DNA from: Anabaena catenula FACHB-362
Lineage (GTDB): Bacteria; Cyanobacteriota; Cyanobacteriia; Cyanobacteriales; Nostocaceae
Assembly: GCF_014698735.1 (NCBI RefSeq)
Contig: NZ_JACJTQ010000001.1
Span: forward strand, 124,001 to 188,000
Reading direction: 5' to 3'
Length of the DNA: 64,000 nucleotides
The translations under genes and the position numbers were made by a program. The notes beneath the pieces were generated by a model that saw only the letters and a program-made list of their open reading frames with translations, ran no database searches and was not told the origin of the DNA. Below are positions 1 through 10,778 of the stretch, piece by piece (position 1 is the stretch's first letter; every line of letters begins with the position of its first letter).

Positions 1-41
1 CATAAATTCTGTAATTTGCTGTAAATAAAGCGAGGGAATTA

Positions 42-809
42 ATGGATATTCAACAGCTACGTCAATCATTAAAAATGAAGTGGCTGAGTTACTGCGAAGA
101 GAATCGTTTGTGGCTGGTTAAAATGCGAATTTGGCACTCCTATGATGGTGTCAGACGACCTTCTTCTGGTTATATTTTAGCCACTTTATCTATTTTAGAA
201 CCTGAGTTGAAAAAAATCCTCCCTTTTCTTCTAGAGTTAAATAATAATCCGGATCAAATAGTTGCGGCTTTAGGTCTTAACTTCAATCCTGAAGAAGAGT
301 TACGTTTATTAAAATCACAGCATTATCTAGCTAAAAACCAGGTAGTTAGTAAGCCTCCAGCCAAGAGTCAGGTTGCAAATACATCAATACAAAAAGAACA
401 CAAACAGGTGTTATTGAGAATTACCACAAATGTGGACCAAAAGCCCGAATCTGTGGCGGTGGGTGCGGTAACTACATCAGTTAATCACCATTCTCCAACC
501 AAACCGCTTTCGGAAATGGGACGGGAACAAATACTTAAGCAAACTGATAAGACGCTCCGCAAACCTGACGCTTCAGCGCTGGCGCTATCGCTCTCAACAA
601 CTACAACAGTTCCTCATCAAACCAAAGCTGTGCCTTCCCTATCAAGAGTTAACAAACCCAATCACAACCCTCAATTTATGAGCATTCCAGTCAAACAAGT
701 TGCTCATATTTCACCTACCAGTCATGCCCGTAGTTTACCTTCTTGGATAGATGAATTTTGTCAAGGTGTGAGATGGGAACAGGACGAAACAATTACCCGC
801 AAATTTTGA
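42..809 (+). CDS. DUF5331 family protein (function unknown)
   Basis: I recognise the first ~90 residues as the cyanobacterial DUF5331 block: it opens MDIQQLRQSLKMKWL, contains VRRPSSGYILATLS and ends near LGLNFNPEEELRLL. No biochemical role is known for this family. Residues ~100-225 are polar, rich in Thr, Ser, Pro and Lys, with no domain I can name, so they are probably disordered. The last ~20 residues (WIDEFCQGVRWEQ) are better ordered and may be a short conserved tail. The ATG at 42 follows GAGGGAATTA, a reasonable ribosome binding site. No signal peptide or membrane segment is visible. The gene ends right at the right end of the neighbouring TnpB element and has no evident operon partner in the window. 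Confidence 0.8.
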   Translation: MDIQQLRQSLKMKWLSYCEENRLWLVKMRIWHSYDGVRRPSSGYILATLSILEPELKKILPFLLELNNNPDQIVAALGLNFNPEEELRLLKSQHYLAKNQVVSKPPAKSQVANTSIQKEHKQVLLRITTNVDQKPESVAVGAVTTSVNHHSPTKPLSEMGREQILKQTDKTLRKPDASALALSLSTTTTVPHQTKAVPSLSRVNKPNHNPQFMSIPVKQVAHISPTSHARSLPSWIDEFCQGVRWEQDETITRKF

Positions 810-810
810 C

Positions 811-866
811 ACTCCCCTGGCTAAAGCCGTTCGCGTAAGCGTCTCGCTAGAGAGGGGATTCTTAAG
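811..866 (-). ncRNA. right end / 3' part of putative omegaRNA, interrupted by a repeat
   Basis: This is the minus-strand sequence overlapping and following the tnpB 3' end. In TnpB elements the guide RNA scaffold overlaps the tnpB 3' end and finishes at the right end of the element. The hairpin arms CCCCT and AGGGG are visible, with GGCTTTAGCC beside the second arm. The loop is expanded by TCTAGCGAGACGCTTACGCG, a repeat unit found elsewhere in such genomes. The 5' limit of the RNA cannot be read by eye. Confidence 0.4.
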
Positions 867-2103
867 ACCAAATAAATAATCTTAACGGCGATATCAAAAC
901 GCCTCTACTGATTCCACTAAGATTTAACCCTAGCTTTACCGCTACTTTTCGGAAAATATTGGCTGCGCCGTTACAGTCTGCATTTATTTTTGTACCATCT
1001 TGAGAATGATACAAACCACGGCTAACTCTTTTACCTGACTCTTTCCACCAGTCGGGTTTTTCACCGTATTTAGGTAGAATATCATTGTCCAAGAATGATG
1101 CCTTTGATGTATAAGATTCTTCAGTTTCTACAAACTTGATACTGTATTGTTCACACAGTTGAGCAATGCGGTCTTTAAGTCGTGCTGTGGGGATTTGAAC
1201 AAACTTTTGATTAGTTTTAGAGCCAAGATTGATAGTGTCTTTTTGTCCTGTATTCCAACCAAAAACTATAGTTCCAATCTTGTTTCCCAAACAATGATTT
1301 ATAACTATTCGAGCCGATTTATTGATGGCATCACGTATTTGTCGGTTACGCTTTTCAGTTATTGATGCTAATTGCTTAGACCAAAAACCTGGCGGTTGAT
1401 TTTCTTTTAAAACTGAAACTCGCTTGTTGTACCATTGGTTCATTGATTTTAATTTGCGTCCGTCAATTAAAAACGACGTGCCAACATTGCTGATGCAGGT
1501 TAGCCAATTATTTAAACCGTGGTCAATTGATAAAACATTATCAATATTTAAGTCAGCTTTGATAGGAGATATTTTGTAAACTAGCTCTAAATAGAACTGA
1601 TTATTCCTTGGTAGTATCCGATATTCTTGAATGTTTTTGTGTTCTAGGTTTGAGGGCATGAGAATATAAAAAGCGTCAATTCCAAACCAAACTTTTACTT
1701 TACTGCCTAAGGGAAATCTTAAATTTCCGTCTTTTAATTTAACAGCTTGCCCTGGGAAAGTTACGAGATTAAAACCACCTTTTCTATATCCAGGTAACTT
1801 AGGTTTTTGGGTTAATGTTCCTTTTTTAAAACTTTTGAGAAGTCCGATATAAGACTTGAACGACTCCGCCACTGTTGTTAAACATTGCTGTGCGGCTTGA
1901 GAATACATTGAGCTAAAATGTGGATTGTTTCCTAACTCGCGGTGCAAATCAAATTTACCAGGAATTTTCCCAGTTTTCAAGAATAATTGTCTAGCATAGT
2001 ATGTTCCACAATTGGCAAGTTTTACAGACTCGCTACACAAAAACTCTAAAACTCCTTTCTGGGGTGAACTCGGATTAATTCTAATTTGTTGACAACCATA
2101 CAT
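862..2103 (-). CDS. tnpB: TnpB, RNA-guided nuclease of an IS605-family element
   Basis: At 413 residues this is full length for a compact TnpB, the RNA-guided DNA nuclease encoded by IS605-family elements. RuvC-I is LSIDHGLNNWLT (Asp present) and RuvC-III is NADCNGAANIF (Asp present). The usual RuvC-II glutamate position (IVIEDLN in most TnpBs) reads GTIVFGWNTGQK and lacks it. A glutamate pair lies downstream in VETEESYTSKAS, the pattern of TnpB lineages with a relocated catalytic Glu. The CxxC zinc-finger pairs are absent between RuvC-II and RuvC-III. The start is well supported: AGGAGGT lies 8 nt before the ATG. The gene is intact, so nuclease activity is plausible. No Y1 transposase gene is nearby. 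Confidence 0.88.
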   Translation of the reverse strand: MYGCQQIRINPSSPQKGVLEFLCSESVKLANCGTYYARQLFLKTGKIPGKFDLHRELGNNPHFSSMYSQAAQQCLTTVAESFKSYIGLLKSFKKGTLTQKPKLPGYRKGGFNLVTFPGQAVKLKDGNLRFPLGSKVKVWFGIDAFYILMPSNLEHKNIQEYRILPRNNQFYLELVYKISPIKADLNIDNVLSIDHGLNNWLTCISNVGTSFLIDGRKLKSMNQWYNKRVSVLKENQPPGFWSKQLASITEKRNRQIRDAINKSARIVINHCLGNKIGTIVFGWNTGQKDTINLGSKTNQKFVQIPTARLKDRIAQLCEQYSIKFVETEESYTSKASFLDNDILPKYGEKPDWWKESGKRVSRGLYHSQDGTKINADCNGAANIFRKVAVKLGLNLSGISRGVLISPLRLFIWS

Positions 2104-2160
2104 TTGTTTTACCTCCTGCTGTATATGTTAATATAAATGCACAAATAATTTTAGTGCTTT

Positions 2161-2304
2161 ATGAAAACAAAATCATTAACAATTCGGTTATCTGAACGTA
2201 GAAGATATAAATTAGAGTTATACGCTGCTGAGAATGACAGAACAATAACTAGTTTATTAGAAGAGTGGATAGACAACCTGAAATTAAAAGACAATGCAGG
2301 CTAA
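2161..2304 (+). CDS. small ribbon-helix-helix (CopG/Arc-like) protein next to tnpB
   Basis: This 47-residue ORF starts MKTKSLTIRLSERRRYKLE and continues YAAENDRTITSLLEEWID. That is a short basic beta strand followed by two helices, the layout of a ribbon-helix-helix DNA-binding fold. It is divergent from tnpB with only 57 bp between the two starts, so both promoters must lie in that AT-rich gap. The likely role is repression of tnpB or of its own transcription, but this is inferred from fold and position only. No strong Shine-Dalgarno is seen before the ATG. The stop codon lies in a short palindrome (2296-2311). It could also be a host gene that the element landed beside. Confidence 0.6.
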   Translation: MKTKSLTIRLSERRRYKLELYAAENDRTITSLLEEWIDNLKLKDNAG

Positions 2305-2467
2305 AGCCTGCCACTAGCTTTCATCCCTCACTTAAAAGATGTTCATTCTTCAAAACCAAAAAGTTTTGAAGGATTCACTTCAGGGCTTTCAGCATTTCCC
2401 TTGTAAATCCAGATTTTTGATTTAATCGCACTAAAATATAGGACATATATCCTGCCAGAGCAGCCTT

Positions 2468-3451
2468 CTACGGATATTCGTGAGATACAAAGGGAACTGC
2501 AACTACTTCCCCTTCAGTTGCGCCAACTTGCACTTTTAAACCTACACCACCGACTTTACTACGGATGTAACCTAGTCCAAAGTGACCATCAGGGGTTTCT
2601 GTGTAACTGGTGAGTTTACCCACTTTTTCTTCCCCAATCGTGATCACGGTTCCCGGTTCCGCAGCAGCATCAAGTCGAATTCCCCAAAGGTATTGTTTTA
2701 CACCTTTATATGTATTTAATCTCGCAATGGTTTCTTGTCCGATGTAGCAGCCTTTATTAAAAGATACTGTCTGCCATAAACCTACTTCTAGGGGATTATA
2801 ATCATCCGTGAGTTCAAAATCCGGGGCTGGACGACCTTGTAATATTCTTAATATATCCCAAGCGCGATCGCTCAACTCTACCGCACCCAATTCTAATATT
2901 TGATTCCACAATTTTTCTTTTTCAGCAACTGGCAAAATTAGCGTATATCCAGGGGTCGCCAAACCGCTACCCACCGCAAATATCACACCATCAACTAAGA
3001 TATGATTCCCATCAGGTTGACCAATCAGCGCCCCAGCACCCAGCTTTTCAATTATGCTGTTACTTTGAGTCCCAATTAAGCTCAGGGTTGCAGTTTCATC
3101 AGTCACATCGGTTAATATTACCTTATCAGCAAAGAAGATATAACGATCTAACCATTGCATAAGCAACTCACGGCGGTTAAGTGAAACCAACAGCAATACC
3201 GCATCATCTAGAACATAGCCAGTCACCAAGTCAATGGTTCGGGCTGTAGATGTCAAAATCACCGTATCACAGCCTTCTCCAGGTTTCAGTCCTTGGAAAT
3301 CATTAGTACTTTGTCCGTGTAAAAACCGGAGTCTATCATCATTAGAAACACGGATAATTCCCCAATGAGAGCGATTGTCGCAGACAGCAACCCCTTCCGC
3401 CGCTGCGTGGATAGCTGCTGCTTCTTTATCGTCAATTGCAGATGTTGGCAT
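2468..3451 (-). CDS. ygfZ: YgfZ/GcvT-like folate-binding protein
   Basis: This 327-residue protein is related to the T-protein of glycine cleavage. YgfZ proteins help maintain Fe-S enzymes using tetrahydrofolate. The diagnostic family motif is present as NKGCYIGQETIARL at about residues 231-244. The N-terminal part contains RFLHGQSTNDFQGL, the expected GcvT-fold signature. Length matches the family. It is a soluble cytoplasmic protein with no signal peptide. It is a single gene, oriented opposite to the next gene downstream in the window, with an unusually long upstream spacer. Family assignment is firm; the exact Fe-S client is not known. Confidence 0.9.
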   Translation of the reverse strand: MPTSAIDDKEAAAIHAAAEGVAVCDNRSHWGIIRVSNDDRLRFLHGQSTNDFQGLKPGEGCDTVILTSTARTIDLVTGYVLDDAVLLLVSLNRRELLMQWLDRYIFFADKVILTDVTDETATLSLIGTQSNSIIEKLGAGALIGQPDGNHILVDGVIFAVGSGLATPGYTLILPVAEKEKLWNQILELGAVELSDRAWDILRILQGRPAPDFELTDDYNPLEVGLWQTVSFNKGCYIGQETIARLNTYKGVKQYLWGIRLDAAAEPGTVITIGEEKVGKLTSYTETPDGHFGLGYIRSKVGGVGLKVQVGATEGEVVAVPFVSHEYP

Positions 3452-3933
3452 AGTGTTGCAGAGTTGCTTTTTTTTGAATAGACATCTCCGAAAATCTTAG
3501 CAAATAAGGGTTTATGGCTTCAACTTGTTTTGAATTACCAGTGTCAAGAAACTAAGTAGTCCGGCATAAATATTTGTCGTTGGGATCAGGCAGGGGGAAA
3601 GAGGGTTTTAGCCTAGTTCCTATTTCTTTACATAGTTTGATTTTATTGTACTGACCTACTGACTGGATTTATTTTGCGTGCCTTAGCAGGAGGTGTGGCC
3701 ACAGGTATTAACGCTTAATTATTAACAAGAAAACAATGTGTGTAATTAATTCTATCGGAGTACTTACCATTCAATAGGTAGCTGTAAAATCCCAAGTGCA
3801 TATGTCAAATTAAAGATGTAAAAATCGATTTTTTGATGTTAAATGTTGAGTATTGCTCAAATTTGTTGAATTAAACCAACAGAATCCCTTTTTGCCATAA
3901 TTATTGTAGGTTCTTGTAGGAGTGAATGTGAAT
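3452..3933. other. intergenic spacer, no gene seen
   Basis: About 480 bp between divergent genes. It contains no ORF I can support. A short stretch (3663-3718) could be read LTGFILRALAGGVATGINA before a stop, which may be a decayed gene fragment, but it is too short to assign. The last 20 bp hold the AGGAG ribosome binding site of the next gene. Confidence 0.5.
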
Positions 3934-4836
3934 ATGATGTTTTTGCGTAAAAATCTTTTGTGCTTACCAAGTCTAGCCGCCCTTGCAGTTTTAGGTAGCA
4001 GCCTATCCGCAAATGCTCAGACACCACAGCCTATTGATTCTGTCATGTCTGACAACCAAGTGAATGCAGAATCCACAGCAGCCACTTTGGCCAAAGTACC
4101 AGCGCTCACCAACACCTCTACAGACATAATACCTGTTTTTGAAACAGGAGCAACTGAGCTTGCTGCCAATATCATGCCAGACAGCGAAGTGGAAGCTGAA
4201 TCCACAGCCACCAACTTTGCCGAAGTACCCCAGTTTCCCAATGCTGCTACAGAAAAAACTCCTAGTCGGACAATCATACCCGTTCCAGGTACAGTCGCCA
4301 CCTCATCCATGATGCTGACAGATGTAGTTTCAGAGTCTACTTCCCAACCATCTGCGGCTCAAGTAGCACAGCCAAATCAAATAGCACAATCGGATATTGA
4401 TGTAGGAAGATCAACCCGTGGCGGTAGCAGCTATGTTGGAGTAGGTGCCAATATTGGTTTAAGTGGTGGAAGTACAGCCTTGGGCGATGGTAACTTCGCA
4501 GTTATTAGCAAAATAGGTTTCACAAGGTCTTTATCAATAAGACCGTCAGTAATACTAGGAGATAATACCCTATTTCTCATTCCCATCACTTACGATTTCT
4601 CCTTTCAGCAAGTAGGAGATCCATTTACAGAACGCCTACCCATCGCACCTTATGTGGGAGTCGGTGCAGCCATTCAAACTGGTGATAACTCAGAAACGGC
4701 TGTATTAGTAACTGGTGGTATTGATGTACCTCTAAATAATCGCTTTACTGCCACAGCCTCCGTCAATGCAGGATTTTTTAATCAAACCGATGTCGGTCTC
4801 TTGTTAGGAGTCGGTTACAACTTTGGCGGGTTTTAA
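3934..4836 (+). CDS. exported protein with C-terminal beta-barrel-like domain
   Basis: A signal peptide is clear: MMFLRKNLLCLPSLAALAVL followed by small residues and cleavage near ANAQT. Residues ~35-160 are low complexity and contain two diverged copies of a unit resembling SVMSDNQVNAESTAATLAKVP and NIMPDSEVEAESTATNFAEVP, so this linker grew by duplication. The last ~150 residues alternate polar and hydrophobic residues (YVGVGANIGLSGG, PYVGVGAAIQTGD, LLLGVGYNFGGF) and end in Phe, as expected for a small outer-membrane beta barrel. A GTG at 3922 overlaps the AGGAG site, so I prefer ATG 3934 (or 3937). It is probably an outer-membrane protein; function unknown. Confidence 0.7.
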   Translation: MMFLRKNLLCLPSLAALAVLGSSLSANAQTPQPIDSVMSDNQVNAESTAATLAKVPALTNTSTDIIPVFETGATELAANIMPDSEVEAESTATNFAEVPQFPNAATEKTPSRTIIPVPGTVATSSMMLTDVVSESTSQPSAAQVAQPNQIAQSDIDVGRSTRGGSSYVGVGANIGLSGGSTALGDGNFAVISKIGFTRSLSIRPSVILGDNTLFLIPITYDFSFQQVGDPFTERLPIAPYVGVGAAIQTGDNSETAVLVTGGIDVPLNNRFTATASVNAGFFNQTDVGLLLGVGYNFGGF

Positions 4837-4853
4837 TTAAAAGGGAACAGGGG

Positions 4854-4909
4854 GCAGGTGACAGGTGACAGGTGACAGGTGACAGGTGACAGGTGACAGG
4901 TGACAGGTG
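4854..4909. repeat. STRR, heptamer ACAGGTG, 7 full copies
   Basis: Seven perfect copies of ACAGGTG plus a partial one follow the stop of the beta-barrel gene. Heptanucleotide tandem repeats of this kind are characteristic of heterocystous cyanobacteria. Confidence 0.95.
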
Positions 4910-4932
4910 GTAGAAGAAAGATAGAGAAATAC

Positions 4933-4990
4933 TCCCCCTGCTCCCTACTCCCTGCTCCCTGCTCCCTGCTCCCTGCTCCCTGCCCCTCTG
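4933..4990. repeat. STRR, heptamer CTCCCTG, about 7 copies
   Basis: Near-perfect copies of CTCCCTG (one variant CTCCCTA) run up to the stop codon of the minus-strand binding-protein gene. A different heptamer ends 24 bp away, so two unrelated STRRs share one small spacer. Confidence 0.95.
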
Positions 4991-4993
4991 CCT

Positions 4994-6316
4994 CTACTTG
5001 GGACTCACTTTATCAATTACTTTGATTTTGCCGTCGTCTCCCACAGTCCAAACATCGTAGACACCAAGGACATCGCCATTGGCATCAACATCGACATTAC
5101 CACTGGCTCCTTGGTAGTTAATCTTTTTACCCTCTTTTAGTAACTTCAGTCCCTCACAGACATCAGTTACTTCTGTACCAGTTCCATCAGCTACTTCACG
5201 GATTTTGCCAGCAATACCAACGCCTGTATTTTCTTTAGCCGCTTGTGCTGCCAATGTCAATAAGGCCGCAGCATCCCAAGCTTGAGGTGCATATTCTCCT
5301 GGGGAACCGCCTTTTTTCTCTTGCCAAAGTGTTTTGAAACTTGCTAATGCTTTACCATCAGAACCAGGGACTGTACCAATAGCGCCCGATAACAGATATT
5401 TTCCGTCAGCACTTTTACCAACTTGGCCAGGAAAGGTATCTGATTTCACCCCATCTGTGAGCATAATTTGTACTCCCTTTGCCAAACCTTGCTGATAGGC
5501 TGCTTTGAGGAATAAACTGCCTGTTTCGGCGTACATCACAGCCAGTACTGCGTCGGGTTTACCAGCAAAAGTAGCACCTGCTTCAGTATCAAAGGTTTGG
5601 GCTTTGGGGTCGTAGCGGACAGGTTTATCTTTATTAACTACTGTTCCACCTAATTGTTCAAAGGTTTTCACAAATGCTTTTTCAAAACCTACGCCATAGT
5701 CGTTGTTAATTACGACTGTAGAAACTCTTTTAAATCCTTTTTTCTTAGCAAGTTGGGCTAAAGCTAGTGCTTGGTAGGTATCAGGGGGAGCAGTCCGCGC
5801 CCAAAAGCCTTTAAAGTCACCTTTTGCGGCTTTGTCGGTGAAGACGGGACTGGTACTACCAGGGGAAACGATCATAACTTTATTGGGTACAGCTACGGAA
5901 ACAGCAGCTGTAGAAACGCTACTAGCAAAGGAACCAACTACACCGGCTACTTTATCTACAGTTGCTAATTTGGTCATACCAGCTGCACCGGCTTTGGGGT
6001 CGGTTTGGTCGTCTACTTCTACTAAAGTGACTTTTTCTCCGTTTACACCACCGCAAGCGTTGACAGTATCGACAAGTAAGGGAACGGAACCAACCATTTG
6101 CTGACCAATAGAGGCTAAGTCACCGGTTGTTGGTAACAAACTACCAATTTTCAACCCTTTAGGATTATCGGTTGGGGTAGTTGAGTTAGCTGCTGGGGTG
6201 GCGGTAGTTCCTGTGGGTGTTGGGTTAGTTGTGGTGGTATTATCACAAGCGGCCATGAATAAGCCGCTGGCTATGGTAAATACAGTTAAAGCTAGGGAAA
6301 CACTAATTCTGGACAT
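4994..6316 (-). CDS. branched-chain/neutral amino acid ABC transporter binding lipoprotein (NatB-like)
   Basis: A 440-residue type I periplasmic binding protein of the Leu/Ile/Val family. It begins with a lipoprotein signal (IASGLFMAAC, lipidated Cys at residue 24), then a Thr/Pro-rich tether (~25-50), then the binding fold starting LKIGSLLPTTGDLASIG. Family features include GAAGMTKLATVDKVAGVVGS and the ligand-contact region FWARTAPPD. It resembles NatB of the Anabaena neutral amino acid permease N-I, but the permease and ATPase genes are not adjacent, so the substrate cannot be fixed. The lipid-anchored protein would sit in the periplasm. It is an orphan gene, with an STRR directly after its stop. 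Confidence 0.85.
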   Translation of the reverse strand: MSRISVSLALTVFTIASGLFMAACDNTTTTNPTPTGTTATPAANSTTPTDNPKGLKIGSLLPTTGDLASIGQQMVGSVPLLVDTVNACGGVNGEKVTLVEVDDQTDPKAGAAGMTKLATVDKVAGVVGSFASSVSTAAVSVAVPNKVMIVSPGSTSPVFTDKAAKGDFKGFWARTAPPDTYQALALAQLAKKKGFKRVSTVVINNDYGVGFEKAFVKTFEQLGGTVVNKDKPVRYDPKAQTFDTEAGATFAGKPDAVLAVMYAETGSLFLKAAYQQGLAKGVQIMLTDGVKSDTFPGQVGKSADGKYLLSGAIGTVPGSDGKALASFKTLWQEKKGGSPGEYAPQAWDAAALLTLAAQAAKENTGVGIAGKIREVADGTGTEVTDVCEGLKLLKEGKKINYQGASGNVDVDANGDVLGVYDVWTVGDDGKIKVIDKVSPK

Positions 6317-6475
6317 GGATAACTCTCAATCCTGGGATATTCAGGAGCCTGAAAGTAGGATAAAACTAGGTTGAAAATCCAGATCAATTCTATCCAGACT
6401 CCAAAGCCTAAATAATAGCATCCATCTCCAGAAGTATAAGTGCTAGGAAAATATTAATTTTTACTCGGCTAAAAA

Positions 6476-6567
6476 CGGAGAAGGAGGGATTCGAACCCTC
6501 GGATGGACCTTACGATTCCATCAACAGATTAGCAATCTGCCGCTTTCGACCACTCAGCCACCTCTCC
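6476..6567 (-). tRNA. trnS-GCU: tRNA-Ser (anticodon GCU)
   Basis: The minus strand folds as a type II tRNA with a long variable arm. The acceptor arm GGAGAGG pairs with CTTCTCC (one G-U). The T arm contains GGTTCGAATCC. The anticodon loop is TTGCTAA with anticodon GCT, and the variable arm runs GATGGAATCGTAAGGTCCATC. This reads Ser AGC/AGU codons. CCA is not encoded. Confidence 0.95.
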
Positions 6568-6674
6568 CGGTCATAGACAACAATGTTATCAGAGATTTTT
6601 AGGTAAGTCAATAGTTATTTTGTCATTTGTTCAGTGGTCAGTTACTAATCACTAGTGACCACTGACAAACGACC

Positions 6675-9057
<2,383 letters not shown>

Positions 9058-9163
9058 TTAAACCTACTGCTTTTCAATATTTCTTAATTGTTTTCTCGTT
9101 CTCATTATATGTTGCAATCCGTTACATTTGGCATCACTTCCTGAAAAGGCAGGGAAGTTGAAG

Positions 9164-10318
9164 ATGTCTAAAGATAAAGTAAACTGTATTGAATTTGCTT
9201 TTGGTAAGCCAATTATGCACACATCTGAGCATCTCCAAAGTTTTGGTAATCACCTGATTCTCGGTATTTCTGGTACAACCCTCAGCGATGATGATAAACG
9301 AGCGCTAAACGAGTTAAAACCAGTTGGAGTCATATTTTTCGCCAAAAATTTTCTTGATGGTGTACCTTATCCGGTTTGGTTAGAAAGCTTCAAGCAGCTA
9401 ATTGACCAAATTCACCAATATGCTGAACGTGACTTCATGTTCACTACATTAGACCATGAAGGTGGTCGTGTTGTCCGGACACCTTTACCCATTACCCGTT
9501 TTCCTCATGCTTATTTGCTAAAAGCACAAGCCCGCGAAGTCGCAAAAGCCACAGCATTAGAATTAAAATCACTCAGTATTAATCTTTCTTGGTCTCCTGT
9601 GGCTGATATTTTCTCAAATCCCCAAAACCCGATTATTGGATCTCGCGCTTTTGGGACTACTCCCGAAACGGCTAGTCAAGGTGCGCGTGAATATTATCGA
9701 GGACTAGGGGAAGGAGGAATTCTCGGTTGTGCTAAACATTTTCCCGGACATGGTGACACTAGCACAGATTCTCATGTTGAATTACCAATATTGAATTTAA
9801 GTTTAGAAGATTTGCGAAAACGGGAATTGATACCTTTTCAAACATTGATTAAGGAACAGGTTCCATTAATTATGACAGCGCATATTTTGTTTCCTCAAAT
9901 CGATCCTGATGTTCCAGCAACTTTATCTAAAATTATTTTAAATGATATTTTGAGAGAAGAATTAGGTTTTCAAGGTGTGATAGTTTCTGATGATTTAGAT
10001 ATGAAAGCAGTTTCTGAGATGTTTATGCAATCAGGAACGGTGGCGCAAGCTTTTTATGCTGGTTGTGATTTATTTATAGTTTCTCGAAATATCAACTCTT
10101 CATCTTTGAAACGGACATATAAAATAGCTGAAGATTTTTCTGCTAGTTTGAATAATGGTAGTTTAGATGCAGCAGTTGTAGAAGCGGCAAGGGATAGAAT
10201 TGCGAATTTATTGGACGTAACTCCTCAATATCCAGTTTATCAACTTGACAAAGAGACTTTAGTAAAAAATGCGGAATTAGCAATTGCTTGTACTTTTCAA
10301 AATCAAAAGCCATCATAA
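9164..10318 (+). CDS. nagZ: beta-N-acetylhexosaminidase, glycoside hydrolase family 3
   Basis: NagZ removes GlcNAc from muropeptides during peptidoglycan recycling. Residues ~75-300 form the GH3 TIM barrel. The family signature KHFPGHGDTSTDSH carries the His/Asp acid-base dyad, and the nucleophile Asp lies in VSDDLDMKAV. A short ~75-residue C-terminal extension follows. The frame can be extended to a TTG at 9128, but ATG 9164 has AGGGAAG a suitable distance upstream, so I chose it; ATG 9212 is also possible. No signal peptide is seen, so it is probably cytoplasmic. It is monocistronic and divergent from crtP. Confidence 0.9.
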   Translation: MSKDKVNCIEFAFGKPIMHTSEHLQSFGNHLILGISGTTLSDDDKRALNELKPVGVIFFAKNFLDGVPYPVWLESFKQLIDQIHQYAERDFMFTTLDHEGGRVVRTPLPITRFPHAYLLKAQAREVAKATALELKSLSINLSWSPVADIFSNPQNPIIGSRAFGTTPETASQGAREYYRGLGEGGILGCAKHFPGHGDTSTDSHVELPILNLSLEDLRKRELIPFQTLIKEQVPLIMTAHILFPQIDPDVPATLSKIILNDILREELGFQGVIVSDDLDMKAVSEMFMQSGTVAQAFYAGCDLFIVSRNINSSSLKRTYKIAEDFSASLNNGSLDAAVVEAARDRIANLLDVTPQYPVYQLDKETLVKNAELAIACTFQNQKPS

Positions 10319-10487
10319 CTAGTTGCGCTTTTTCAGGAGAATAAAGCTGATTCCTGCAATCAGAAATCAGCTTTACTATGTTGGTACTTATGTGAACAGA
10401 ATTAGATGAAAATCTAAATTCATTATTAGTAGTTGAATATTCATGCGAAAAGCCAGACTTTCAGATGATTAACTAAATACACTCTGG

Positions 10488-10748
10488 CTATTTTTTCCAG
10501 CCTTGGTATTGAGCGAACAACGCTTCTTTATCGGTTATTTCATTAGTTCCTGGAGGAGCGAGATAAGCAAGACCTAATGCTTGGAGATATTTGGTTTGAT
10601 TAAACGTAGTTTGACTAGTTTCACCCTTGTCACCGTTTTCACTGGTTTGGCCATTTTGAGCCTCTTGACCACCTTTAATGTTAGCAGATGCTTCAACACT
10701 AAGTTCGGTCAATAATTCTTGATTTTTGATTTTTTCGGAGTATAACAT
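10488..10748 (-). CDS. small peptide with double-glycine leader (possible RiPP/bacteriocin-type precursor)
   Basis: The 86-residue product begins MLYSEKIKNQELLTELSVEA and then has SANIKGGQ. The pattern L-T-E-L-S-x-E-A-x-x-I-x-GG is the double-glycine leader recognised by peptidase-containing ABC exporters. Cleavage after GG would release a ~60-residue Gln/Asn/Gly/Glu-rich peptide ending in AYLAPPGTNEITDKEALFAQ and a short tail. It has no cysteines, so it is not a lanthipeptide core. ATG 10748 is chosen because AGGAGAAAAAGTG precedes it; the longer frame from 10778 lacks such a site. No maturase or exporter gene is nearby, so any processing would be in trans. Function is not known. Confidence 0.6.
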   Translation of the reverse strand: MLYSEKIKNQELLTELSVEASANIKGGQEAQNGQTSENGDKGETSQTTFNQTKYLQALGLAYLAPPGTNEITDKEALFAQYQGWKK

Positions 10749-10778
10749 CACTTTTTCTCCTAAATACACCTGGAGCAT

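Larger units (their letters stand above)
811..2330 (-). mobile_element. IS200/IS605-type element carrying tnpB only (approximate limits)
   Basis: The element holds tnpB on the minus strand and a divergent small ribbon-helix-helix ORF. No tnpA (Y1 transposase) is present, so it would need help in trans to move. On the minus strand, the sequence after the tnpB stop reads GAATCCCC, then GGCTTTAGCCAGGGGAGTG, which is the usual IS605 right-end hairpin and the 3' end of the TnpB guide RNA (omega/reRNA). Here the hairpin is interrupted by ~25 bp of HIP-like repeat (833-856). The left limit is uncertain: a small palindrome GCAGGCTAAAGCCTGC at 2296-2311 may be near it. Limits are therefore approximate. 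Confidence 0.5.

Noticed and set aside
4994-6316. Antisense frames in the NatB-like gene
   Set aside because: Several open antisense frames exist, but they are shadows of a strongly supported coding frame.
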